Below are positions 34,384 through 44,400 of a stretch of 64,000 nt of DNA, one piece after another (the stretch's first letter is position 1; every line of letters begins with the position of its first letter). Under the pieces are notes generated by a model. That model worked only from the letters and a program-made list of their open reading frames with translations, ran no database searches and was not told the DNA's origin. This DNA comes from an uncultured Muribaculaceae bacterium (GTDB taxonomy: Bacteria > Bacteroidota > Bacteroidia > Bacteroidales > Muribaculaceae), in contig CAJULY010000009.1 in NCBI GenBank assembly GCA_910587185.1, positions 1 through 64,000 on the forward strand, written 5' to 3'. Both the position numbers and the translations under genes were made by a program.

Positions 34384-36231
34384 CTAAATCTCTCTCCTGA
34401 CGCCTCCGCGGTCGGCTGAAGTGACGTTGGCGGCGTAGGCCTTCAGAGCGCGGCTGACGTTCCTGTCACGTCCGGCGGGGGTATATGCCTCTTTGCCCCG
34501 GGCCTCCTCTTCGGCGCGTCGCCGCGCCATCTCCTCTGCCGTCACGGCAAGAGTGATGCTGCGGGACGGGATGTCTATTTCTATCGTGTCGCCGTCGCGC
34601 ACCAGCGCTATCGGGCCGCCGGCGGCCGCCTCAGGCGATACATGTCCTATGGATAGCCCCGAAGTGCCTCCCGAGAAACGGCCGTCGGTGATGAGCGCGC
34701 ACTCCTTGCCTAAATGCCTGCTTTTGAGATAGCTCGTCGGATAAAGCATTTCCTGCATGCCGGGACCGCCTCGCGGGCCTTCGTAGGTGATGACCACTAC
34801 GTCACCTGCCTTTATGCGCCCTCTCAGAATTGCATCCACAGCTTCTTCCTGCGACTGGCAGACGCGGGCCGTTCCGCTGAAATGGAATATCGAGGGATCG
34901 ACTCCGGCCGTCTTGACAACGCAACCGTCGGGGGCTATGTTGCCGTGGAGCACGGCAAGACCGCCGTCGGTATCGTAGGCGTGTGCGATGTCGCGGATGC
35001 ATCCTGCGGCGCGGTCGGTGTCAAGCTCGCCGTAATAGCTCATCTGCTCGCCCATGCGGGTGGTGGGTCGGTGGCCCGGAGCGCTTTTCCAGAGTTCGTC
35101 GGCGCTGTCGGAGTAATCTTTCCCGCCTACCGCGTAACGGTCAATGGCCTCGCCGAGTGTCATACCGTCGGCGCGGTTCACAGTCGTATCGAGCAGCCCG
35201 GCGTCGGCGAGCTGTTTCATGATTGTCAGGATTCCGCCGGCACGGTTCACGTCCTCGATGTGATAGGAGGAATTCGGAGCGACCTTGCAGAGAACGGGAG
35301 TGTGACGCGAAAGTGCGTCGATGTCGTCCATCGTGAAATCAGCTCCGGCTTCTGCCGCTACGGCGAGAAGGTGCAGCACCGTGTTGGTGCTTCCTCCCAT
35401 GGCTATGTCGAGGGTCATGGCATTGAGCAGAGCGGGGCGAGTCGCTATCGAGTGCGGGAGCACCGAGGTGTCTCCGTCGCGGTAATATCTGTATGCGTTC
35501 TCCACAATCCTGTGGGCGGCATCCTTGAAAAGCTTTATGCGGTTGATGTGGGTCGCCACGATGGTTCCGTTTCCCGGCAGCGAGAGGCCGAGAGCCTCCG
35601 TCAGCGAGTTCATCGAGTTGGCCGTGAACATTCCCGAGCATGAGCCGCAGGTCGGACACGCGCCGCGTTCCATTGCCTCCACGTGCTCGTCCTCCACGCT
35701 TTCATCGGCGCTCTGAACCATCACATCGACCAGATCCACAGCCTTTCCGGCGACCTTTCCGGCCTCCATAGGCCCTCCGCTGACAAAAATCGCGGGGATA
35801 TTGAGGCGCATGGCGGCCATGAGCATTCCGGGGGTGACTTTGTCGCAGTTGCTTATGCAGACCATAGCGTCGGCACAGTGGGCGTTGACCATATATTCGA
35901 CCGAATCGGCTATCATGTCGCGTGACGGAAGCGAATAAAGCATTCCGTCATGCCCCATCGCTATGCCGTCGTCAATGGCGATCGTGTTGAATTCGGCGGC
36001 AAAACATCCGGCGCTCTCTATCTCGGCTTTGACTATCTGGCCTATCTCGTGGAGATGGGTGTGGCCCGGGACGAACTGCGTGAACGAATTGACCACGGCT
36101 ATCACAGGCCGGTCCATCTGTTCCTCTTTCATGCCGGTAGCGCGCCAGAGCGCACGCGCGCCGGCCATGCGGCGCCCCTTGCGCGAGCGGTCGCTGCGCA
36201 GCGGTATGGCATAGGTTGTGGTTTCTTTCAT
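34384..36231 (-). CDS. ilvD: Dihydroxy-acid dehydratase
   Basis: A 615-residue iron-sulfur enzyme of the IlvD/Edd family. The cluster cysteines lie in ISNCDKVTPGML and CPTCGSCSGMFTANSMN, and the C-terminal signature is TDGRFSGGTSGLSIGHVSPEA. It performs the third common step in valine and isoleucine synthesis. It is the first gene of the operon ilvD-ilvB-ilvN-thioesterase-ilvC(-ribE), all on the minus strand with overlaps or short gaps, and has a good promoter directly upstream. Confidence 0.95.
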   Translation of the reverse strand: MKETTTYAIPLRSDRSRKGRRMAGARALWRATGMKEEQMDRPVIAVVNSFTQFVPGHTHLHEIGQIVKAEIESAGCFAAEFNTIAIDDGIAMGHDGMLYSLPSRDMIADSVEYMVNAHCADAMVCISNCDKVTPGMLMAAMRLNIPAIFVSGGPMEAGKVAGKAVDLVDVMVQSADESVEDEHVEAMERGACPTCGSCSGMFTANSMNSLTEALGLSLPGNGTIVATHINRIKLFKDAAHRIVENAYRYYRDGDTSVLPHSIATRPALLNAMTLDIAMGGSTNTVLHLLAVAAEAGADFTMDDIDALSRHTPVLCKVAPNSSYHIEDVNRAGGILTIMKQLADAGLLDTTVNRADGMTLGEAIDRYAVGGKDYSDSADELWKSAPGHRPTTRMGEQMSYYGELDTDRAAGCIRDIAHAYDTDGGLAVLHGNIAPDGCVVKTAGVDPSIFHFSGTARVCQSQEEAVDAILRGRIKAGDVVVITYEGPRGGPGMQEMLYPTSYLKSRHLGKECALITDGRFSGGTSGLSIGHVSPEAAAGGPIALVRDGDTIEIDIPSRSITLAVTAEEMARRRAEEEARGKEAYTPAGRDRNVSRALKAYAANVTSADRGGVRREI

Positions 36232-36270
36232 CTTTTTTACCTTTTACCTTGGAATCGCGATAATTTGATG

Positions 36271-36302
36271 CAAAATTAAGCCCAAACCCAATAAAATGCA
36301 AA
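36271..36302 (-). promoter_or_regulatory. Promoter of the ilv operon
   Basis: Read on the minus strand: TTTG, 20 nt, TAATTTTG. The leader is about 33 nt, with no room for a peptide attenuator, so valine/leucine attenuation of the enterobacterial kind is unlikely here. Confidence 0.75.
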
Positions 36303-36331
36303 CATTTACACACAAAATGCTTCCTTTGCGC

Positions 36332-36361
36332 AAAAAGCGCCCCCGGTCAGGAGGCGCTTTT
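36332..36361 (-). terminator. Terminator after cassette 2
   Basis: Arms AAAAGCGCC / GGCGCTTTT form a hairpin 25 nt past the stop of protease 2; on the minus strand the hairpin ends in a T-run (GCGCTTTTTG). It separates the cassette from the ilv promoter. Confidence 0.8.
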
Positions 36362-36385
36362 CGTGATGATTCGAGGGTGTGTTCG

Positions 36386-36661
36386 TCAGCGGACGGTTAC
36401 TTTGCGGGTGAGGCGCGAGGAGGCTCCCTGAGCGGCGAGCACATAGACACCGGGGGTAAGCTCAGAGGTTGTAACCGAGGCCTGTCCGTCGAGTCCGCGG
36501 GCCGTGGCCACGGGGCGTCCCTGGATGTCATAGACCGTCACGGTGAACTGCGCCTCTCCGGCCATGGTCACGTCGTAGCCCGAGCCGTTGAAGCTGACCA
36601 CGAGACGCTGATTGTCATCCTCCCACACGGCTCCGTTTGCAGCATACTTCTGCAGGATATA
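36386..36661 (-). repeat. Conserved 3' block of the cassettes, copy 2
   Basis: The last 91 codons of protease 2, nearly identical at DNA level to the ends of proteases 1 and 3. It encodes the linker AVWEDDNQRLVVSFNGSGYD and the type IX sorting tail. Confidence 0.85.
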
Positions 36662-38635
36662 TTGCGTCCCTTTCAGGGCGTCGAGCTGTCCGTAGCCCCA
36701 GCGCTCCGTTCCCATCGAGAGAGCGTCGTAGGTCGAGCTGTTCTTGAGCACATCCTTGATCTGGTCTATGGTGAGGGTCGGTTCGGCCTGAAGCCAGAGA
36801 GCTACCGTGCCTGTAGTGAACGGACATGACATCGAGGTGCCTGACATCTGGCCCCAATAGTCGGTGTTGTTGCCGTTCTGTGCCGATGCCGACATATCGC
36901 CCGCTTTAGCTTTACCGGAATTTATGTAGTAGCGGCTGTAGCTGGAAATGATGCCCCATCCCGGACCGGCGACAATGGGAAGCTTGTCGCCTTGATAGTT
37001 GGTTCCATAGCTCGAGAAGGAGGCGATGTCGCCTACTTGTACACCGTTCCAATAGGAGTAGTTGCCGCCTTTCCCGCTGAGAGGGCCGAAAGCGTTGCGT
37101 GTCACGTAGGCTCCGACGGAAACCACATTTTCGCCGCAGGCATCATCGCTGATCGATCCTGCGGGTGAACCTACGGAATAACCGGCGATGGTCGATCCGG
37201 TCGAGGACGTGCGGTTGGTGAACTGCACGTTGTTTCCATAGACATATATTTTCTGGCCGTTATAGCCGTCACCTCCGACAGATACCGCCAGATAGGATCC
37301 TGAGTCCTTCTGCGAGAGCTTGGTAATATACATGTGTACGTTGTAACGGTTGTTGGAGGCGCTTACCGATGAAGAAACCTGAACATTGCCGTTGAACCGG
37401 TTGATGAACTCAGAGTAGGTGTTGGCCGACATGGACGGGCCGCCTGCGGCTTTGATTTCGAGAATCGGGTGGAACTGTTTGTCTGACGATACATATCCGA
37501 GCTGCACGGGAACAGGGGTCGGCGATCCTGTCCAGATGTCGATTCGGCCGTCGGCCACTTCCTGATTGGCGAGGACTGTGCGCATGTAGCGGTCCTGGGC
37601 CACCGAGCCTAGTTTCTTATAGACATAGAGATTGGCGGCGCCGTCGTTTCCGGCCGAGATGCAGATGATTCCCCTCTTGCCGAGGCGTGCCAGGGCAGCA
37701 GGTATGTAGTCAGTTCCGTCGTGGGGTCCGGTGGTCGATCCGAGCGAGAGATTCACCACTGCTGGTTTGCCTACGGATTCAGCATATTCGATGGCGTTAG
37801 TAACGGCCTGCACAATGTTCTGGCCGTAAAGTTCGCCGCAACTCAGAGCGAGATCGCAACCGGTCGCAACGCCATAGAAGGGCATCGAGCCCCCGTCCTC
37901 GACATAATGGGCGCCAACGCCGCCGGGAGTACTGTAGTCAGGAGTCGTCAGTGTGACGTAGGTTCCTTTTCCCTTGTAGCTGCCGCCCATGATTCCCGCT
38001 ACATGAGTGGCGTGTGATTCGCCTTGGTCGTCGGTAGTGAAACTGCTTATATTGGAGGGATTATATTCTCTGTAGGTTCCGTTTGAACCGGTCATGTGCC
38101 ACAGACGCTGTATGCGCGAAGTGCCGTCTTCATTCTTGAAGTTGACGTGGTTGGCCTCGAATCCTACATCCATCATGCCGACGACAACCCCTGTTCCGTC
38201 AAATGAATATGTCTGTCCGTTGTAGGAGAAGCCTTGTTGTACCTGATCGACGTTGCCGCTTTTGCGGGCATAGTTCATTGTAGGCTGAAGCTTGTTGCCG
38301 AAACCCACCTGCTCAACCTCGGGAATGGAGGCGATTTTTTCGGTAACGGTTATCGGGCATGAAACGACTGCCACTCCATCCATTTCCGAAAGGATTTCCA
38401 CGTCGAGATCGCCCAGCACGCTTTCAAGCGATGTGTTCTGGTCAACTATCACGACCGCTTTTATTCGCGGCTCTTCTGTCACTTTGTTTATGACAGGTTT
38501 TCCGGACTCCTGAATCAGGCCGGCGTCAATTTTGTATTGCCTGATTTCCATAAGACCTTCGGGATTGATTTTTGATTGCGACCAACCTGCAAGAGTCATG
38601 AAAGAGGCTACGGAAATGAGTAGAAGTTTTTTCAT
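36386..38635 (-). CDS. Secreted subtilisin-like (S8) protease with T9SS tail, cassette 2
   Basis: A 749-residue paralogue of the other two cassette proteases. Signal peptide ends near residue 20 (GWSQ). Catalytic residues: Asp156 (MMDVGFEAN), His208 (ESHATHVAG), Asn330 (SAGND), Ser601 (SGTSMSCPF), with a long beta-rich insertion between the last two. The C-terminal 91 residues carry the sorting domain shared by all three. It is separated from the lipoprotein gene by 283 nt that hold a perfect 13-bp hairpin and a possible promoter of its own, so it may be made even when the rest of cassette 2 is silent. Confidence 0.9.
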   Translation of the reverse strand: MKKLLLISVASFMTLAGWSQSKINPEGLMEIRQYKIDAGLIQESGKPVINKVTEEPRIKAVVIVDQNTSLESVLGDLDVEILSEMDGVAVVSCPITVTEKIASIPEVEQVGFGNKLQPTMNYARKSGNVDQVQQGFSYNGQTYSFDGTGVVVGMMDVGFEANHVNFKNEDGTSRIQRLWHMTGSNGTYREYNPSNISSFTTDDQGESHATHVAGIMGGSYKGKGTYVTLTTPDYSTPGGVGAHYVEDGGSMPFYGVATGCDLALSCGELYGQNIVQAVTNAIEYAESVGKPAVVNLSLGSTTGPHDGTDYIPAALARLGKRGIICISAGNDGAANLYVYKKLGSVAQDRYMRTVLANQEVADGRIDIWTGSPTPVPVQLGYVSSDKQFHPILEIKAAGGPSMSANTYSEFINRFNGNVQVSSSVSASNNRYNVHMYITKLSQKDSGSYLAVSVGGDGYNGQKIYVYGNNVQFTNRTSSTGSTIAGYSVGSPAGSISDDACGENVVSVGAYVTRNAFGPLSGKGGNYSYWNGVQVGDIASFSSYGTNYQGDKLPIVAGPGWGIISSYSRYYINSGKAKAGDMSASAQNGNNTDYWGQMSGTSMSCPFTTGTVALWLQAEPTLTIDQIKDVLKNSSTYDALSMGTERWGYGQLDALKGTQYILQKYAANGAVWEDDNQRLVVSFNGSGYDVTMAGEAQFTVTVYDIQGRPVATARGLDGQASVTTSELTPGVYVLAAQGASSRLTRKVTVR

Positions 38636-38748
38636 GCGGTAAGAAATATGTGATTTTATATTGTTTGCTTGATTGTTTTCCGGTTTATGAAGAGCAGAGA
38701 AGGAAGTTTTTTTATGAGTGATGAATCAGGCGTTTTGCATCGGACGCA

Positions 38749-38778
38749 AATATAATAAATATAGGCGATATGTCAAAA
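38749..38778 (-). promoter_or_regulatory. Possible promoter for protease gene 2
   Basis: Read on the minus strand: TTTTG, 17 nt, TATATTTG, about 110 nt ahead of the ATG at 38635. The -7 box is perfect, but the spacing is two bases shorter than usual unless the upstream element is shifted, so confidence is moderate. Confidence 0.45.
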
Positions 38779-38854
38779 CATAAAGGATTCATCAAGTGGC
38801 TGTTTTCTTGTAATTAGCCGATTTTAGGCGGGGAGAGGCTCTATAAAGCGGGAA

Positions 38855-38890
38855 AAGTTGGCGCGGATAGCTCAGTGTCCGCGCCAACTT
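38855..38890 (-). terminator. Intra-cassette hairpin between lipoprotein and protease 2
   Basis: A perfect 13-bp stem (AAGTTGGCGCGGA / TCCGCGCCAACTT) with a 10-nt loop, starting 28 nt after the lipoprotein stop. A short run of T (ACTTTTCCC) follows on the minus strand. It should stop or greatly reduce transcription before the protease gene. Confidence 0.7.
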
Positions 38891-38918
38891 GAGTTGTGTT
38901 ACATATTGTTCCGGATGG

Positions 38919-39863
38919 TTATCGGCTCAGAGAGTAAGTCTTGTACCCGTCCATGTAATAGAGATTGATTGCCGAGATAGGATAGGGAATGAAGTTGAAC
39001 ATGATGAGTGCGTTCTCATTCACGGGCTTGATCGAGTTGAAGGTGGCTACAAGCTCGTCATCGGGTCCGAATCCGGTCTTGGAGGTTGAGGTGTTGGAGA
39101 CTACGGCGCAAGTGCCTATGCCGGTGATATTGTAGAGGCTCCAGCAGGCGAATTCGCCCGAAAGGGTGCTCATCGTGATCTTCTCTGTATCCTTGTCGTA
39201 AGCGAACGACATGGGGATGAAAGCCTTGTTGATGAATCCTGTAACTTCGAAGCGGGTTCCGTAGTCGGGATCGTCGGAAGGAAGCGGAGATACGACAACG
39301 GGGAAGGTCTGGGTTCCGTCGCCGAAGAGGCTGGTTCCGGTGAATGACCATGTGCCGCACATCATTGTGTAGGCGTCATCGACGTTCTCGATTGTAACGA
39401 CACAATCTTTCTGAGCGCCGAGAGTAGCACCCTCGACATTGGTGATGGTCATGGTGAACACGCGGTTGTTGTTGATGACACCCTGTTCCCATTCGTTGGT
39501 GCATTCGATATAGCCTTCGTCAGCGCCTTCGGGAATGTTAATGGTGGCGCTGGTCAGGATGTAGTTGGTTCCCTCGACAGCGTTCTCGGTTGGATTGGCT
39601 GCATCGTCAGGATTTGAGGGGCCGGGCTTCACGCCGACGGTGACAACTACTTTGCCGTTGGTTTTGCCGGTGACTTTCACGGGTACCTTGAAGACATCCA
39701 CATTCTCGCCGATGGCGAACGTGGGATTCATCTCGACTGTCACGCCGGTTGCCGTGTTGACTCCTCCGAGGAAGCCGTCGTAATCTTCGGCGTTGTTTTC
39801 ATCGGAGCAAGCCGACAGGGAAAGTGTGGCCAGCGCGATGGCGAAATATTTAATCATTTTCAT
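38919..39863 (-). CDS. Surface lipoprotein, cassette 2
   Basis: A 314-residue lipoprotein with lipobox LSAC (Cys19) and acidic residues after it (SDENNAED), consistent with surface export. Residues about 38-170 show the same beta-sandwich style as the cassette 1 and 3 proteins (VPVKVTGKTNGKVVVTVGV, INIPEGADEGYIEC, VFTMTITNVEGATLGA); the C-terminal half is different. It occupies the third place of the cassette, 36 nt after susD, and is the most diverged of the three lipoproteins. Role inferred: ligand capture for its SusCD pair. Confidence 0.72.
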   Translation of the reverse strand: MKMIKYFAIALATLSLSACSDENNAEDYDGFLGGVNTATGVTVEMNPTFAIGENVDVFKVPVKVTGKTNGKVVVTVGVKPGPSNPDDAANPTENAVEGTNYILTSATINIPEGADEGYIECTNEWEQGVINNNRVFTMTITNVEGATLGAQKDCVVTIENVDDAYTMMCGTWSFTGTSLFGDGTQTFPVVVSPLPSDDPDYGTRFEVTGFINKAFIPMSFAYDKDTEKITMSTLSGEFACWSLYNITGIGTCAVVSNTSTSKTGFGPDDELVATFNSIKPVNENALIMFNFIPYPISAINLYYMDGYKTYSLSR

Positions 39864-39899
39864 AATTGCAGATTTTTGAAAAGTTGGTCACACATTGAA

Positions 39900-41438
39900 T
39901 TAGTAGCCGGGGTTCTGCTGGCCTTCGAGCTGCGGGTTGACAGCCATTTCATCGTAGGGGATGGGCCAGATGAACATGTTTGCTCCCTGATTGTAACGAA
40001 CGCCTACGTAAGCGGGGTCAACGATGTCGTTGATGCCGGGGGCACCGATAAGGGAGAAATCGCATGTGCGGACGAATGATTCGTTCCAGCGACGGAGGTC
40101 GCTCATGCGGAAGCCTTCGCCAATGAGCTCGAGAGCGCGTTCCTCGCGGATGGCGTCAACCAGGTTCGAACCTGAAAGATTAACATCCTGATAGCCCTGG
40201 ATACGTTTCGAGCAGAGTGCGTTGAGGTAATCGTTGGCCTTGGCGGTAGCGTTGGTGGCCGCTGCGGCTTCGGCTGCGATCAGATAAAGCTCTGACAGAC
40301 GGAAGGGTTTCGGTTTGTTACGCATTGCGTTGGTTGATCCGGTGTTGAGAGTGGGGTTGCCCGGATACTTGGTGAAAGCGTAGGCCTGAACCTGAATACC
40401 GGCGATTGTCATGCGATATACAGAGAAGAAAGCGCTGAAACGAACGTCGCCGTTGGTGTAACCTACGATCGCGTCGGGAGTCGGGATATAATCGGAAGTG
40501 GTCTTGCTGTTGTTGGTCACCCAGTTCACTCCGGTTGTCGGAGCGCCTTCCTGCTGGTCGCCGAAGGGAACGAATATCAGCTCGTCGCCTTCGTCGTTAA
40601 TCCACATGTTGGCATAGTCGGCTGCCTCGGTGAGCGCGTAGTGACCGCTGTTGATAACATCCTCAGCCTTGGCGAGCGCTGTGGCGTTGTCGCCGCAGAT
40701 GAGGGCCATACGGGCCTGAAGAGCTTCTACGGCATAGGAGCTGAGGAACGCTGCGTTAGGACCTACATACTGCATGTTGCCGGCGTTTTCATAGGCCTTG
40801 ATCGCTGTGTAGGCTTCGGCGAGGTTGTCGTCGATCAGCTTGATGGCTTCGCGTATGGTGCTTCGACCGGGATAGGTCGAGCGGTCAGCCGACGGGTGAT
40901 ATACCGTCACGAGCTGCAGACCTTTTGCGGGAGTGTCGAGATTGGTGGCCGACGGAGTCTCGCAGAAATGGTCGAGAAGATACCAGTAGTAGTAAGCGCG
41001 GGCAAATTTGGCGCAACCGATCATGTAGTTGATCTCGGTCTTGTCTTCGTCGGTGATTTCGGGGTCATCGAGAAGCTTCTCAGTCTCGGGGATGAAGTAG
41101 TTGGTAGCCTCGATGTTTCCGTAGAGGCCCGAGTACTGCGGGGTGATTTCCTGGTTTGTAGCCAGAATCTGAGCCTTGGCGATCTGGCCGAGACGGTTAC
41201 CGTTGCCGATAGTGCCGACGAACTTGTCCATCTGTATGTCGGAGTAGGCCACGTATCCGCCTGCAGTGCAGCCGCGGAGGTTGCCGTAGATACCGTTCAA
41301 GAATTTCTGGGCGTCGGCTTTGCTCTCGATAGCGTTGTCCATGTCGATAACGCCGAAGTTGGTCGTGTTCATGTCACACGATGAAGCGACAAGAGCAACT
41401 GAGGCCAAAAGTCCTAAATATATTTTCTTCATTTTCAT
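39900..41438 (-). CDS. SusD/RagB-family outer-membrane lipoprotein, cassette 2
   Basis: A 512-residue SusD homologue with lipobox ASSC (Cys21). Family features: KFARAYYYWYLLDHF, YPGRSTIREA, KPFRLSELYLIAAEAAAATN, LNALCSKRIQGYQD, ELIGEGFRMSDLRRWN and the C-terminal WPIPYDEMAVNPQLEGQQNPGY. It partners the SusC encoded 39 nt upstream. The C-terminal half resembles the other two cassette SusDs more than the N-terminal substrate-facing region does. Confidence 0.92.
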   Translation of the reverse strand: MKMKKIYLGLLASVALVASSCDMNTTNFGVIDMDNAIESKADAQKFLNGIYGNLRGCTAGGYVAYSDIQMDKFVGTIGNGNRLGQIAKAQILATNQEITPQYSGLYGNIEATNYFIPETEKLLDDPEITDEDKTEINYMIGCAKFARAYYYWYLLDHFCETPSATNLDTPAKGLQLVTVYHPSADRSTYPGRSTIREAIKLIDDNLAEAYTAIKAYENAGNMQYVGPNAAFLSSYAVEALQARMALICGDNATALAKAEDVINSGHYALTEAADYANMWINDEGDELIFVPFGDQQEGAPTTGVNWVTNNSKTTSDYIPTPDAIVGYTNGDVRFSAFFSVYRMTIAGIQVQAYAFTKYPGNPTLNTGSTNAMRNKPKPFRLSELYLIAAEAAAATNATAKANDYLNALCSKRIQGYQDVNLSGSNLVDAIREERALELIGEGFRMSDLRRWNESFVRTCDFSLIGAPGINDIVDPAYVGVRYNQGANMFIWPIPYDEMAVNPQLEGQQNPGY

Positions 41439-41477
41439 AAATTTCTTTTTCTTTTGAGGTTAGACTTTATCAATCAG

Positions 41478-44400
41478 TTAGAAAGAAACCTCGAGTCCGA
41501 ACTCATACTGACGGGTGTTCGGGAACTGGAACTGGATCATGTTGCTCTGAGGCTCGGGATCGTAGCCGGAGAAGTCGGTGATTGTCCAGAGGTTGCGGCC
41601 GGTGAAGTGGAGCTGGATTCCGTTGAGGCCCCAGCGGTTTACGAGCGATTTGGGGAAGTCGTAGGCTACGGTGAGGTTCTTCAGACGCACGAACGATGCG
41701 TTTTCGAGCCAGCCCGTATCGTCGCCGAGGTGAAGCTCCTCGCCAACGCGGGGTATGTCAGTAACCTGACCGGGAGTTGTCCAGACGTTAAGCATGTCGG
41801 TGCACTGGTTGAACGAAGTTCCCTGGTCGGAGTTGCGGTAGAAATACTTGTCGTTGTTGACCATATATTTCTTGGCCTGGAAGTTGAAGTTGGCGCTTAA
41901 GGAGATGCCTTTGTAGCGTGCGCTTGCGCCGAAACCGCCGGTCCAGGGTGCGAACGATGACTTGCCTGTCATCACGTAAGCGTCGGAGGGGAATTCCTTG
42001 GTCACGTTGTCGTTCTTGTCAAGCCACATCTGGCGGCCGTCTTTGGGATCTACGCCGACATAGCGTACCATGTAGTATTCGTATGCGTCGTGGCCAACTG
42101 CATAGCGGAGACCTGTGTTGGCGATGGTGTAGGCGTCGGAACCGTCAAACAGTTTCTCGATGCGGTTCTGGTTGTAGGCGAAGTTCACGCGTGCGCCGAC
42201 ATACCAGTCTTTGTTCTTGAAGATGTCGCCGATAAGTTCGATTTCGACACCTTTGTTCGACATCTCGCAGACGTTGCCGTAGGCCGATGAAACGCCGGTT
42301 GTCAGAGAGTAAGGTATGCTCATGAGCATGTCCTTCGTAGTCTTCATGTACCAGTCGGCGTTGATGGTCAAGCGGTCGAAGATGCGGGCGTTGATACCGA
42401 GGTCATGGGTATATACCGATTCCCAGGTGAGGTCGGGGTTTGACGGACGGGTGATGCCCGTTGCGGTAGAACCTGCATAGAGGCCTGAGGAACCTACAGT
42501 ACCCTGCCAGAGGAAGCTGGAGATACCTGAGTTACCGGTCTTACCGTAGCTGTAGTGGAGTTTCAGCTGGTCGAGCCAGGTGATTTCGCGGAGGAACGAC
42601 TCGTTCTTCATGTTCCATGCTGCACCGATGGCGAAGAATGTACCCCAGCGGTTGTCGGGAGCGAAGATCGAGCTGCCGTCACGACGTATGGAAGCGTCGA
42701 GGAAGTAACGGTTGTCGTAGTCGTAGTTGAGGTTTGCGAAGTAAGAGTTGAACACTGTTTCAGAAAGGCCTTCAGAAAGGTTGCCCATCGTGGTTGTGGT
42801 ACCCTGTGTAAGACGCATCAAACGTCTGTCAGTGTGACCGGTTGAACCGGCTCCGAAGTAGTGGTCGCGGGAGAGGATGGCTTCCTGACCCAGAAGGATG
42901 GCGAAAGAATGGTCGCCGATAGTGTTCTTATATTCTGCGGTGTTGGTGTAAGTGAACTGATAGTAACGCTGGAAAAGCATTGAGGCGCTACCTGAGTTTA
43001 TGTCGCCGCCTACGGGGTTGGAACCCATCTTGTCGCCCATAGGAGTGTAGAACGATTCGTAGGGATAGCTGCGGACATAGTTGTTGTAGTCAAAACCTTC
43101 AACCGACTGCTGGGCGCGCAGTGTCAGGCCCTTGATGGGAGTCAGCTGCTCGTAGAGGTTGATGTTGGCGGTGACTGAAGTCTTGTAGTTCGAAGCGTTG
43201 GCGTAGCTCCATGCCGGAGTGTTGAAACCGGAATAGTGCAGACGGTAGGCCTTTTCACCATAGATGATGTCGCCGTTATCGTTGAACGTATAGTAGTAGG
43301 GAGAATCGAAGGGAAGAGCCATACGGGCTGCGATCATAGGGCTGTCGAGGTAAAGGCCGTCGCCGGCATATACGCCGTCGGATGCGCCGTTGCTCTCATA
43401 TTTCTTATAACCGAGGTTACCGTTCAAACCTACCTGGAACCAGTCGTTGGCCTTGGCGTCGATAGAGAAACGCAGAGACTCGCGGCGGATGCCTGCGTGG
43501 TCGATGATACCTTCCTGATCATAGTGGTTCAGGTCGATGTAGTAGCGCAGCTTGTCCGTGCCGCCGCTGACTGCGGCGTCAAGTGAATAGACCGGAGCGC
43601 TGCTGTTGAAAAACTCGTCGCGCCAGTTGGTGGAGATGCCGTAGTTGGCCACGAGATCCTTGACTTCCTGGCTCACGGGTGAGCCGATGATGTCGCGGAA
43701 CTTGATGTACTGCTCCGAGTTCATCATATCCACGTTGTCGGCAACCATCTGTGAGATACCGTAGCTGGCGCGGATAGTCACGTTGCTCTTGCCTTCGCCG
43801 TATTTGCCTCGTTTCGTGGTGATCACGATGACACCGTTGGCAGCACGCGAACCGTAGATGGCCACTGATGCGGCATCCTTCAGCACAGTGACATTCTCGA
43901 TGTCAGAGGGGTTAAGGGTCTGGAACATGGATGACGAGATAGGAGCGCCGTCGCATATAAAAAGAGGAGTATTGCTTGCAGTCAGCGAGTTGATACCGCG
44001 GAGCACGATCGACTGACGGTTGGCCGAAGGGTCACCGGAGTTGGAGTTGATGGCAAGACCGGGAACCTGACCCTGAAGTGCGTCAACGAACGTGGTCGAA
44101 GGGGTGTTCTCGATTGTCTCCTGATTGACAACGGCGACAGAACCCACTACGGAACCCAGCTTCTTTGTTGAGCCGTAGCCGGTGACAACGATCTGGTCAA
44201 GAAGAGTGGCCGAGTTGTCGAGGAAAATCTTCATGCCGTCTTTCAGGGCAACTGTCTTGGGCGTCATGCCCACGTAGGTCACCTTTACTTCCTTCACGGA
44301 AGCGGGAACCGAAAGCGTAAACTGGCCGTTGACGTCGGTCATCGTCGCATGACCGCCGCCGATGGGCGTTACCGTCGCGCCGATAAGCGGTTCGTTATCG

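Noticed and set aside
36232..36385. Leader-peptide attenuator for the ilv operon
   Set aside because: The predicted leader is only about 33 nt and contains no run of Val, Leu or Ile codons.
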